DNA of 25,055 bases from CAZLBV01 sp964557845 (GTDB taxonomy: Bacteria; Acidobacteriota; Aminicenantia; Aminicenantales; Aminicenantaceae). The notes under the pieces were generated by a model, which saw only the letters and a list, made by a program, of their open reading frames with translations, was not told the origin of the DNA and did not search any database. The DNA lies in NCBI GenBank assembly GCA_964557845.1, contig CAZLBV010000262.1, forward strand, positions 1 through 25,055, read 5' to 3'. Positions 15,673 to 23,711 of this stretch are shown piece by piece. How positions within the stretch are numbered: the stretch's first letter is position 1; each line of letters starts with the position of its first letter. The position numbers and the translations under genes are program-made.

Positions 15673-16050
15673 ATGTTCTTATGGCATTTGATTTTTGCAC
15701 TAGTGATCGCTTTATTGATAAGCGCTGTCTTTGGACTCGGATTCCGGAGGACAGGGGCCTGGCCTGGAATTTTTATTTTTTTCATGATCATTTTACTGTT
15801 CAGTTGGGCAGGGGGAGTCTGGCTGGCGCCTTTTGGTCCTACCATCGCAGGTGCTTACTGGCTTCCATTTTTATTTGTGGGCATACTGATAGCTCTTTTC
15901 TTAGCTGCAGCCGTTCCGCCGGATCGTTCCAGGAGAAAAACAATAGAAGCACCGGAACAGGAAGTCGCAGAGAGTGAAACTGTATTGGGAGTGTTCTTTT
16001 GGTTTCTCATTGTTCTGCTGATAATCGCCATTGCTGTTTATTATATTTAA
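15673..16050 (+). CDS. Small multi-pass membrane protein of unknown function
   Basis: I chose the ATG at 15673, which has a strong AAGGAGG ribosome binding site. A longer in-frame extension would begin inside the sigma-54 element. The 125-residue product has three or four membrane segments: residues 2-21, about 30-50, about 60-80, and a C-terminal helix, VFFWFLIVLLIIAIAVYYI. A short charged cytoplasmic loop (PPDRSRRKTIEAPEQEVAES) precedes the last helix. I recognise no family. Its promoter and enhancer context put it in the same stress set as its neighbours. Confidence 0.75.
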   Translation: MFLWHLIFALVIALLISAVFGLGFRRTGAWPGIFIFFMIILLFSWAGGVWLAPFGPTIAGAYWLPFLFVGILIALFLAAAVPPDRSRRKTIEAPEQEVAESETVLGVFFWFLIVLLIIAIAVYYI

Positions 16051-16182
16051 TAAAAAGTATTATTGTTTCGCTGATGTTGATTCTGGTGAGAGAAAAGATA
16101 TGGAGAATTGGCCGCCGAGGCAGCGTTATTAAACAAATAACCGATAAGTGTATGTGAATAATCCAGGTTAAAAGGAGGTTAA

Positions 16183-18636
16183 GTGAAAAAAGCAGCAGGT
16201 ATAAAAGGGTTGCCCCCGGAGAAACTTGCCTGGAAGCTGGATCTGGACAAAATATCTTTTGATACCAGTGATGGTTTTGAGGCTATTCAAGAAATTATCG
16301 GCCAGGAACGAGCTTTGAACGCCATTAAAACCGGTCTGGCCATTAAAAGCCCGGGGTATAATATTTTTGTTACCGGTTTGGCAGGGACAGGCAGAACTTC
16401 GACTATAAAAAAGCTCTTGGAAAAACTTAAGGATGGGGGTGATACCCCTGAAGACATCCTTTATGTTAACAATTTCAAAAAACCCGATGAGCCTTCTTTG
16501 ATCTTGCTTCCGCCTGGAAAAGGAAGGGAATTCAGAGACTCCATGGAGCGTTTGATCGATATGCTTAAGACAAACATTTCGGAGCTTTTAAAGAGTGAAT
16601 ATTATAAAGAAAAAAAATCCGAGATAATTGAAAGTGGACAAAAAAAACAAAAAGAAATTTTAAAAAGATTCGAACAAGAAGTCTCTGAAAAAGGATTCTC
16701 AGTAGTTCAGATCCAGGTAGGATTATTGACCAAACCTGAGCTGGTTCCTGTTGTTGATGAAAAACCGACTTCATTTTCTCAGCTAGAAGCTATGGTTAGA
16801 GAGGATAAATTTTCGGAAGAAAAACTAGAGGAGTTGAAAAGAAGCTACGAAGAGCTTTCGCAGAAGATGGATGAAGTACTTATGAAGATCAAAGAGATCG
16901 AAGAAGAAATGAGACATAAACTAAAGCAGTGGGATGAGGAATCCATAACACCCATTATCAATGGCTCGATCAATGAAATAAAAGAAAAATTCGAACTGAC
17001 GAAAATTTCGAATTATCTTGATGAAGTAGAAAATAGTCTTATTCAAAAGATCGAGATCTTTAAGACAAAGGAACGGGAACCCAGCCAGCCTATGATGGGG
17101 GATCCTTTTATAGAATATAAGGTCAATCTTGTGATCGACAACAGTGATACCAAAGGATCTCCAGTAATTTTGGAAAATAATCCAAATTACCCCAATCTAT
17201 TCGGCTCAATAGAAATGACCCCGTCCATGGGAGGAATCATTCAGACAGATTTTACAAAAATAAAAGCCGGTTCCTTTTTAAAGGCAAATGGAGGGTACCT
17301 GGTCATTAATGCCCAGGATGCCTTGATGGAACCCGGAGTCTGGACCACCCTTAAGAGGTCTTTAAAATATCAGGTCCATGAGATCCAGAATTATGCGTCA
17401 CTCTATCTTTTTTCGACCTCGAGGTTGAAACCGGAGCAGATCGAGTGCAAAGTGGACGTGGTCATGATAGGAGATTCTTATCTTTATAATCTCTTGTATT
17501 ATCTGGATCCGGACTTCAGGAAGATCTTTAAGGTTAAAGCTGAGTTTGACACTGAAACCTCCAGAACTGAAGAGAGACTGGAACAGTATATACGGTTTAT
17601 AAAAATGATCACCAAGGATGAAGATCTTAAGGCCTTTGATAAAGGAGCGATGGCCCATGTACTCGAGTATGCGACACGAATGTCAGGCCGTCAAAAAAAG
17701 ATCTCAACTCGATTTAATAATATCGCCGATATCGTCCGGGAAGCAGCTCATTGGTGTAAAGAAGATCAAGCTTCTCAAGTAAGCCGTAAGCATGTCGAAA
17801 AAGCCATAAAAGAGAGGTACAAAAGAGTCAGCTTAGTTGAAGATAAAATTCAGGAGCTGATCGAAGAGGGGACACTGCTGATCGATACAGAGGGAGCTGT
17901 AACCGGACAGGTTAATGGTCTATCTGTATATCCCATCGGAGAGTTTCTTTTCGGAAAACCGACGCGGATCACTGCAACGACTTCTGTGGGAAGAGCCGGC
18001 GTGATCAATATTGAACGGGAAGCTGACTTAAGCGGCAGGACTCATAATAAAGGAGTTTTAATATTGACGGGTTTTTTAAGAGGAAAATACTGCCAGAACA
18101 GGCCTTTTTCCCTTTCAGCCAGCCTGGCATTTGAGCAGTCTTATTCTGGAGTAGAGGGTGACAGCGCTTCCTCAACCGAGGTCTATGCTATCTTGTCAAG
18201 CCTTTCCCGTTTGCCGTTACGCCAGGATATTGCCGTGACCGGTTCCATCAATCAGAGAGGAGAGATCCAACCGATTGGAGCGGTCAATGAAAAGATCGAA
18301 GGGTTTTACGATGTATGCAAGGAAAAGGGAATCACCGGAAAACAAGGGGTCATTATACCCCATCAAAATTCCCTCAATCTCATGCTCCGGCAGGATGTGA
18401 TCGATGCGGTGAGTGCGGGGAAATTTCATATCTATCCGGTTAAAAATGTTGACCAGGGAATGGAAATTCTAACGGGATTTGAAGCTGGTGAATTGAAGGA
18501 TGACGGAACCTTTGAAGAGGATACCGTCAATTATCTCGTCGATCAGGAACTTGACCGTTTAGCTCAAAGCTGGAAACAATATACTTCACGGAAAGAAGAT
18601 ATCAAAGAAATTAAGAAAGAAAGCAAGACACATTGA
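16183..18636 (+). CDS. LonB-like AAA+ serine protease
   Basis: The 817-residue protein starts at GTG behind a strong AAAGGAGG site. It has an N-terminal helical part, and an AAA+ P-loop GLAGTGRTS at residues 65-73, where the usual Lys is Arg. A long Lys/Glu-rich coiled coil (about 130-260) is inserted in the ATPase. The AAA+ C-terminal lid region follows, then a Lon-type proteolytic domain from about residue 560. The catalytic dyad is Ser661 in EGDSASSTEVYA and Lys704 in GAVNEKIEGFY, 43 residues apart as in Lon. The insertion and the order of domains match the YcbZ/LonB-related Lon family rather than LonA. It probably degrades damaged or regulatory cytoplasmic proteins. No sigma-54 element was seen upstream. 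Confidence 0.92.
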   Translation: MKKAAGIKGLPPEKLAWKLDLDKISFDTSDGFEAIQEIIGQERALNAIKTGLAIKSPGYNIFVTGLAGTGRTSTIKKLLEKLKDGGDTPEDILYVNNFKKPDEPSLILLPPGKGREFRDSMERLIDMLKTNISELLKSEYYKEKKSEIIESGQKKQKEILKRFEQEVSEKGFSVVQIQVGLLTKPELVPVVDEKPTSFSQLEAMVREDKFSEEKLEELKRSYEELSQKMDEVLMKIKEIEEEMRHKLKQWDEESITPIINGSINEIKEKFELTKISNYLDEVENSLIQKIEIFKTKEREPSQPMMGDPFIEYKVNLVIDNSDTKGSPVILENNPNYPNLFGSIEMTPSMGGIIQTDFTKIKAGSFLKANGGYLVINAQDALMEPGVWTTLKRSLKYQVHEIQNYASLYLFSTSRLKPEQIECKVDVVMIGDSYLYNLLYYLDPDFRKIFKVKAEFDTETSRTEERLEQYIRFIKMITKDEDLKAFDKGAMAHVLEYATRMSGRQKKISTRFNNIADIVREAAHWCKEDQASQVSRKHVEKAIKERYKRVSLVEDKIQELIEEGTLLIDTEGAVTGQVNGLSVYPIGEFLFGKPTRITATTSVGRAGVINIEREADLSGRTHNKGVLILTGFLRGKYCQNRPFSLSASLAFEQSYSGVEGDSASSTEVYAILSSLSRLPLRQDIAVTGSINQRGEIQPIGAVNEKIEGFYDVCKEKGITGKQGVIIPHQNSLNLMLRQDVIDAVSAGKFHIYPVKNVDQGMEILTGFEAGELKDDGTFEEDTVNYLVDQELDRLAQSWKQYTSRKEDIKEIKKESKTH

Positions 18637-18674
18637 TCTATAATTTTGCGGTCAACCCGCATAAGGAGGTATCA

Positions 18675-20144
18675 ATGAAACCCCAAATTAAAGCTAAGAC
18701 ATTTAATGAGGCTGCTTTTAGTGTTGGATCAAAAAGCGCCTACAGCCGAATTTTTGTCATGATCATCTTTTTTATATTTATACTGAGTTTAGCCTCTGTA
18801 TCGACAGAGGGGCAGTATTTCGGCCGGAACAAGGTACAGTATGAGACATTTGATTTTAAGGTGCTCAGCACAAAAAATTTCGATGTTTATTTCTATCCCA
18901 TTGCAGAGAAAGCCGCCATTCAGGCTGCTCGTCTGGCAGAGCGCTGGCATGCCCGTTTTTCTAGGATACTTAATCACGAGCTTAAAGGACGCCAAATTCT
19001 TATCCTTTATTCTAGCTCTCCACATTTTCAACAGACTACTGCTATTCCGGGAATTATAGGAGAGGGAACAGGCGGTGTCACAGAAATGTTTAAGCGCCGG
19101 ATCATTTTGCCTTTGGCACCATCTCTAGCAGATTCAAATCATGTGATCGGTCATGAACTAGTGCATGCCTTTCAGTTCGATATGACATCCCAAAACCATC
19201 CCAGGTATGCAAGTGGAGCCCCATCGGCTTTACGGCTGCCTCTTTGGTTTATTGAAGGTTTGGCAGAATATCTATCTATAGGTACTGTTGATCCACATAC
19301 CGCTATGTGGATGCGGGATGCTGTAAGAAAAGAAGATAAATTTCCTAATATAATGGAGCTCAACAATGCCCAATATTTTCCCTATCGTTACGGCCATTCG
19401 TTATGGGCTTTCCTTACTGGTGAGTATGGAGATGGAATCATATCAACAATAATGAAATCTGTAGGCAGTGCCGGCGACTATGAAGCAGTTTTAAAGAAAG
19501 CTACGGGGCTTTCCCCAAAAGAGCTTTCTGAAAAGTGGCTTAATTCACTTAAAAATAGATACAATCCCATTGCTGAAAGAACTAGAGTCTCTGATGTCTA
19601 CGGAAAAGAATTGATCGGGGCTACCGAGATGAATACTTTGAATGTATCACCAGCTTTGAGCCCGGATGGCACTCAGATCGTGTTTTTATCCACCAGAGAC
19701 CTTTTTTCTATAGATATGTATTTAGCGGATGCCAGAACCGGTGAGGTCAAGCGTAAACTTATTGGGACGGCTGTAGATCCTCATTTCGAAAGCCTGATGT
19801 TTATCAAATCCTCAGGAAGTTGGGATTCTGAAGGAAGACGGTTTGTATTCGGTGCAGTAAGCGGCGGTCAGCCTTTGTTGACCATACTGAATATTGAATC
19901 TGAAGAAAAAGAGAAGGAAATATTTTTTCCTGATATGGGTGAGATCTTGAATCCAACCTGGTCGCCGGATGGACGCTATATTTGTTTTTCCGCTCTGATT
20001 GGAGGTTTCACCGATCTATTTATTTATGACCTTAGGGAAGAGAAACTCAACCGGATAACCGATGATCCTTTTTCAGACCTGCAGCCTGCCTGGTCACCGC
20101 ACTGCAGATCAGCTCCCGTATTTTGGATTCATCTTTCCTTGTAG
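18675..20144 (+). CDS. Peptidase-MA-like/PD40 protein, 5' part of a broken gene
   Basis: I chose the ATG at 18675 for its AAGGAGGT ribosome binding site rather than the upstream in-frame ATG at 18633. A hydrophobic export segment lies near residues 25-45. A peptidase-MA-like domain follows, with HELVH at 160-164 and the third-ligand Glu194 in WFIEGLAEYLS. PD40/TolB-type beta-propeller blades then appear (ALSPDGTQIVFLS, PTWSPDGRYICFS). The fourth blade begins DLQPAWSP, then abruptly becomes HCRSAPVFWIHLSL and stops. Related proteins carry the rest of the propeller and a C-terminal Omp85 barrel, which appears in another frame in the next entry. The gene thus looks broken by an out-of-frame internal deletion or an assembly error. 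Confidence 0.85.
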   Translation: MKPQIKAKTFNEAAFSVGSKSAYSRIFVMIIFFIFILSLASVSTEGQYFGRNKVQYETFDFKVLSTKNFDVYFYPIAEKAAIQAARLAERWHARFSRILNHELKGRQILILYSSSPHFQQTTAIPGIIGEGTGGVTEMFKRRIILPLAPSLADSNHVIGHELVHAFQFDMTSQNHPRYASGAPSALRLPLWFIEGLAEYLSIGTVDPHTAMWMRDAVRKEDKFPNIMELNNAQYFPYRYGHSLWAFLTGEYGDGIISTIMKSVGSAGDYEAVLKKATGLSPKELSEKWLNSLKNRYNPIAERTRVSDVYGKELIGATEMNTLNVSPALSPDGTQIVFLSTRDLFSIDMYLADARTGEVKRKLIGTAVDPHFESLMFIKSSGSWDSEGRRFVFGAVSGGQPLLTILNIESEEKEKEIFFPDMGEILNPTWSPDGRYICFSALIGGFTDLFIYDLREEKLNRITDDPFSDLQPAWSPHCRSAPVFWIHLSL

Positions 20145-21115
20145 GGTATGAATACAGCAAATACAGATGGAACCTAGGAGCTGTCGCCCAACGTATTCCC
20201 TATGTCACCGGAGGCTATTCAGAATTCATAGGAGAGGTGGACGGCCAGCCGGCCATAGTCCAACAGGAGCTGATTTTCCGGCAGATCAATTATAGACTAT
20301 CAGGAATAGCCTCTTATCCATTCAATCAATCTTTTAGATTTGAGACCGCTCTTGGATACCAATTTATAAGATTCGACCGGGATCTAAACGTAAACGCATT
20401 TTCACTGGCCACTGGAAGAGAAATACTGGACAGGGATGAAGATCTGGAATCTCCGGATTCACTGCATTTGGGAACGCTTACCACGGCACTTGTTTATGAC
20501 AGTTCATTTTTTGGGGCAACCAGCCCGATATTGGGACAAAGATACCGGCTGGAAGCCACTCCGAGAGCGGGTTCGCTTACTAATTATGAAGTTCTGGCTG
20601 ATTATAGACGTTACTTCATGCCGGTCAGGCCGTTTACTCTGGCTTTCCGGTTTATGCATTTTGGCCGGTATGGACCGGATGCCGAGGACGACCGGCTGTA
20701 TCCACTTTTTGTTGGGTACGAAAGCCTTGTCAGGGGATATAATAACAATTCATTCAGTGCTGAAGAATGTGGAAGAGCGGAAGACTGTGAGGTATTCAAT
20801 CGTTTATTTGGAAGCAAAATGATCGTAGCTAATGCTGAGCTGCGGTTCCCGCTTTTTAATGTGTTAGGTATCGGGAAAGGATTCTATGGGATCTTACCTA
20901 TTGAATTCTTCGCTTTCGCCGATGGAGGGCTGGCCTGGTTTAATGAAAACGAAGCCTGGTTTTTGGGAGGAGAAAGAAAACCTGTTTACAGCGCTGGAGT
21001 GGGGCTGCGTATGAATGTGTTTGGATATGCTATTTTAGGTGTTAGTTATGTCCATCCCTTTAACCGCCCCAAGAAAGATTGGTACTTCCAATTTCTGTTT
21101 ACACCAGGATTTTAA
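20099..21115 (+). pseudogene. 3' fragment: Omp85-type barrel of the broken PD40 gene
   Basis: This frame, about 330 residues from a weak TTG at 20123, is open further upstream. It holds a surface-antigen barrel: repeated beta-strands, the loop-6 motif LVRGYNNN near position 20735, and a C-terminal FQFLFTPGF. It has no signal peptide or credible ribosome binding site, and its first in-frame ATG is about 500 bp in. The sequence ALQISSRILDSSFLVGYEYS reads as a barrel interior, so the start of the barrel is missing. It overlaps the end of the previous gene in another frame. Together they are best read as one disrupted gene. Confidence 0.75.
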
Positions 21116-21355
21116 AGCAGTATAGATAAAAGAATTTGAAAAGGAAGCAAGCTAATCTTTCTGGAGAATTAAATCTGACGGAGCCTTGTATCTGGGTGGG
21201 CCACCTGACCCAGTTTGATTCTTCTAATCGTGTATAGTTCAATCTGCTAAAGATTTATTCCAATAGAATGACTTTTATACTACAATTAATACAAAGATAT
21301 CAGATAGATTCATGTATCTGGATGGATAGTAAATAATTAAATTCCGTATATAGGT
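21116..21355. other. Leader region of the kinase-regulator operon
   Basis: No gene is seen in these 240 bases. There is a stem-loop at 21192-21213, a TATTC-CAATA-GAAT palindrome at 21256-21269, and a TATACT -10-like hexamer at 21276-21281 whose -35 region is poor. There is no convincing sigma-54 element, so the regulators are probably made from a housekeeping promoter. Confidence 0.4.
21192..21213. terminator. Possible terminator hairpin after the broken barrel gene
   Basis: CTGGGT pairs with ACCCAG, with a 10-base loop that can partly extend (GG/CC). It follows the barrel stop by 77 bases. Only an interrupted T-rich stretch (TTTGATTCTT) comes after it, so termination is possible but unproven. 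Confidence 0.35.
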
Positions 21356-23707
21356 ATGAAAAGCGACGAAAAAACAAAGGAAATTGATGTGACCGATCTT
21401 TTGAGGGTGTTGCTGATTGGAAATTCCCAAAAAAACTCAATGCGCTGGATAGGAGAAATCGAAAACTGCGGATTTAAAGCCAGTTATCAGAGAGTTGAAG
21501 AAAAGAAAAGCTTGCTCTCCGCTCTCAAAGAGCAGCAATGGGATATCGTTGTGGCAGACTATAATTTTCCTGATTTTTCAGGTATGGATGCGCTTAAATT
21601 GATAAGAGAGAAAAAACCTGATATGCCTTTTATTATGATCTCAGAAAAGGTGGACGAGGAAGCTGTGATAGATGCTTTAAAAGCCGGGGCTCAGGATTTT
21701 GTGATCAAGGACAGGCTTTTCCGGCTTTGTCACGCAATTAAACAGGCTCTTGAATATCATAAGTTCGGTCTGGAAAAGAAAAAAGTTGACAAACAGCTGC
21801 AAAAATTAGCAGCCCGTTTTAATCTATTGGCTGATAACATAACCGATGTTATCTGGACCATGGATACGGAAAGGAAATTTACCTTTGTAAGCTCTTCAGT
21901 CACACGTGTTTTAGGTTTCCGGATTGAAGATTTTTTGAGAATGAGATTGGATGATCTCATTTCTCCTGAAGATTTGAGCGAGGTAAAAAAAAGCCTAAAG
22001 AGGTTTTTCAACTGGACCAAAAAGAGTAAAAAGCAGCAGAGTGAATTAAGCGATACCTTTGAGATGGAAGTTTGCGGGAAGAGGGGGAAGCCTATCTGGC
22101 TGGAAACCAAGGTGTCGATAATTTATGATGAGGGGAAAAAACCTTCAGGTTTTTTGGGGGTATCAAGAGATATAAGTGAACGGCGAAAAAAAGAAATGGA
22201 AATAGCCAAACTTGCTCTGGCGATCGGGCAGATAGATGAAGGTTTGGTCCTTACAGATTCTGAGGGAATTATTCAGTATGTCAATGATTCTTTTGAGAAA
22301 ATGATCAACCTCTCTCGAGATAAACTGATTGGGCAGCCCCTTAAAAAGTTGAGAAGTGGCTCTGTCTCTTATGAGACCGGTCAGGATTTTTTATCCAGTC
22401 TGCCTAAGAAAAATCCCTGGAAAGGGAAATTGATAAGGAAAAAGACGAACGGTTCCGCTTATCAAGCCGATGTCTCTCTTTATCCCATGAAAGATGCCTA
22501 TGGAAATCTTACCAACTATATCTATATAGAGAGAGATATCACCCATGAGATGAAGCTCCAGGAAAAATTCATAGAAATGCAGAAAATGGAGGCACTGGGG
22601 ACTTTGTCGGGAGGAATCGCCCATGATTTCAATAACATACTCATGCCCATAATCGTTAACTCTGAGATGCTCCTTTGGGATTTAAAAAATACTGATTCTG
22701 AATATGCTTATCTTACCCAGATCCTGGATGCTGCCAGAAGAGGAAAAGATCTAGTCAAACAGATCGTGTCCTACAGCCGAGAGAGTAAGGTGGAGAAAAA
22801 AATTATCGACCTTGTTGCCCAGATCAAAGAATCCATGAAATTTCTTAAAGCATCGCTGCCCTCTTTTGTTAAGTTAGATTCTGAGATCAAAATCAATGAG
22901 GGAAAAATTGATGGAAATCCGAGCCAGATCCAACAGGTTCTCATGAATCTGTGCACCAATGCTGCTGATGCATTGGGTACAGAAGGAGGAGATATAAAAA
23001 TATCTTTATCTAAGACCGAGTTTAAGACCAAAGAAATGCTTCCTGAAAGAAGAATGAAGACTGGACTCTATCTATGTCTCTCAGTAGCGGATTCAGGGCC
23101 TGGGATCGAACCTGACAATTTAGATAAAATATTTGATCCCTTTTTCAGCACTAAGGCCCCTGGGAAAGGATCCGGAATGGGCCTCACAGTAGCTCGGAAG
23201 ATTGTTTTTGATCACAACGGTACTATAACTGTTGATAACCAGCTCAAAAAAGGGGCTGCTTTCCATGTGTATCTACCTTGCTCTGATGGAAATTTTTCTG
23301 AAGATGAACAAAAATCAGATTTCCTGCAAGGAGGAAGTGAGAGAATACTGTTAATAGATGATGAATCTGTATTAGTCCAGAGTATCAAAAACATGTTGGA
23401 GAAGATGGGCTATGCTGTGCTCGGAGTAACCTCCAGTCAAGAAGCCCTGAATATATTTAAATCCAGGCCCGACGATTTTGACTTGATTATATCCGACCAG
23501 ACCATGCCTGGTCTTACCGGAGCTCAGCTGGCACAAGAAATAAACCGCATTCGACCCTCCATTCCTTTAGTCCTGATGACCGGCTTTAGTGAAACTTGTT
23601 TACCGGAGGAATCGAAGAGACTCGGGATCGACGCTTATTTAATCAAACCTGTCAGCACCAAAAAATTGACTACTATAATCCGCAAAGTGCTTGACAAAGA
23701 GAAGTGA
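21356..23707 (+). CDS. Cytoplasmic hybrid histidine kinase (REC-PAS-PAS-HisKA-HATPase-REC)
   Basis: The 783-residue protein has no membrane segment. Its N-terminal receiver domain (about 15-135) has acceptor Asp68 in VVADYNFPD. Two PAS domains lie at about 150-280 and 285-400, each ending in the RDIS/RDIT motif. The HisKA dimerisation helix has His423 in SGGIAHDFNNIL. The HATPase domain has N535 (NLCTNAADAL), DSGPGIEP at 579-586 and the GKGSGMGL G2 box near 603-610. A C-terminal receiver has Asp714 in IISDQTMPG and Lys764. It would sense a cytoplasmic signal through PAS and relay phosphate to the activator encoded four bases downstream. The ribosome binding site before the ATG is weak. The sensed signal is unknown. 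Confidence 0.93.
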   Translation: MKSDEKTKEIDVTDLLRVLLIGNSQKNSMRWIGEIENCGFKASYQRVEEKKSLLSALKEQQWDIVVADYNFPDFSGMDALKLIREKKPDMPFIMISEKVDEEAVIDALKAGAQDFVIKDRLFRLCHAIKQALEYHKFGLEKKKVDKQLQKLAARFNLLADNITDVIWTMDTERKFTFVSSSVTRVLGFRIEDFLRMRLDDLISPEDLSEVKKSLKRFFNWTKKSKKQQSELSDTFEMEVCGKRGKPIWLETKVSIIYDEGKKPSGFLGVSRDISERRKKEMEIAKLALAIGQIDEGLVLTDSEGIIQYVNDSFEKMINLSRDKLIGQPLKKLRSGSVSYETGQDFLSSLPKKNPWKGKLIRKKTNGSAYQADVSLYPMKDAYGNLTNYIYIERDITHEMKLQEKFIEMQKMEALGTLSGGIAHDFNNILMPIIVNSEMLLWDLKNTDSEYAYLTQILDAARRGKDLVKQIVSYSRESKVEKKIIDLVAQIKESMKFLKASLPSFVKLDSEIKINEGKIDGNPSQIQQVLMNLCTNAADALGTEGGDIKISLSKTEFKTKEMLPERRMKTGLYLCLSVADSGPGIEPDNLDKIFDPFFSTKAPGKGSGMGLTVARKIVFDHNGTITVDNQLKKGAAFHVYLPCSDGNFSEDEQKSDFLQGGSERILLIDDESVLVQSIKNMLEKMGYAVLGVTSSQEALNIFKSRPDDFDLIISDQTMPGLTGAQLAQEINRIRPSIPLVLMTGFSETCLPEESKRLGIDAYLIKPVSTKKLTTIIRKVLDKEK

Positions 23708-23711
23708 AAAC

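Noticed and set aside
16107..16125. TTGGCCGCCGAGGCAGCG upstream of the LonB-like gene as a sigma-54 promoter
   Set aside because: The spacing between GG and GC does not fit 10 bases in a usable register, and the -24 box lacks the CA after TGGC.
18934..18949. TGGCAG-N5-TGGCA, a GG-N10-GC match on the plus strand
   Set aside because: It lies inside the peptidase-MA coding sequence with no gene start downstream. It shows that chance matches to the bare spacing rule do occur, so I required position just before a start.
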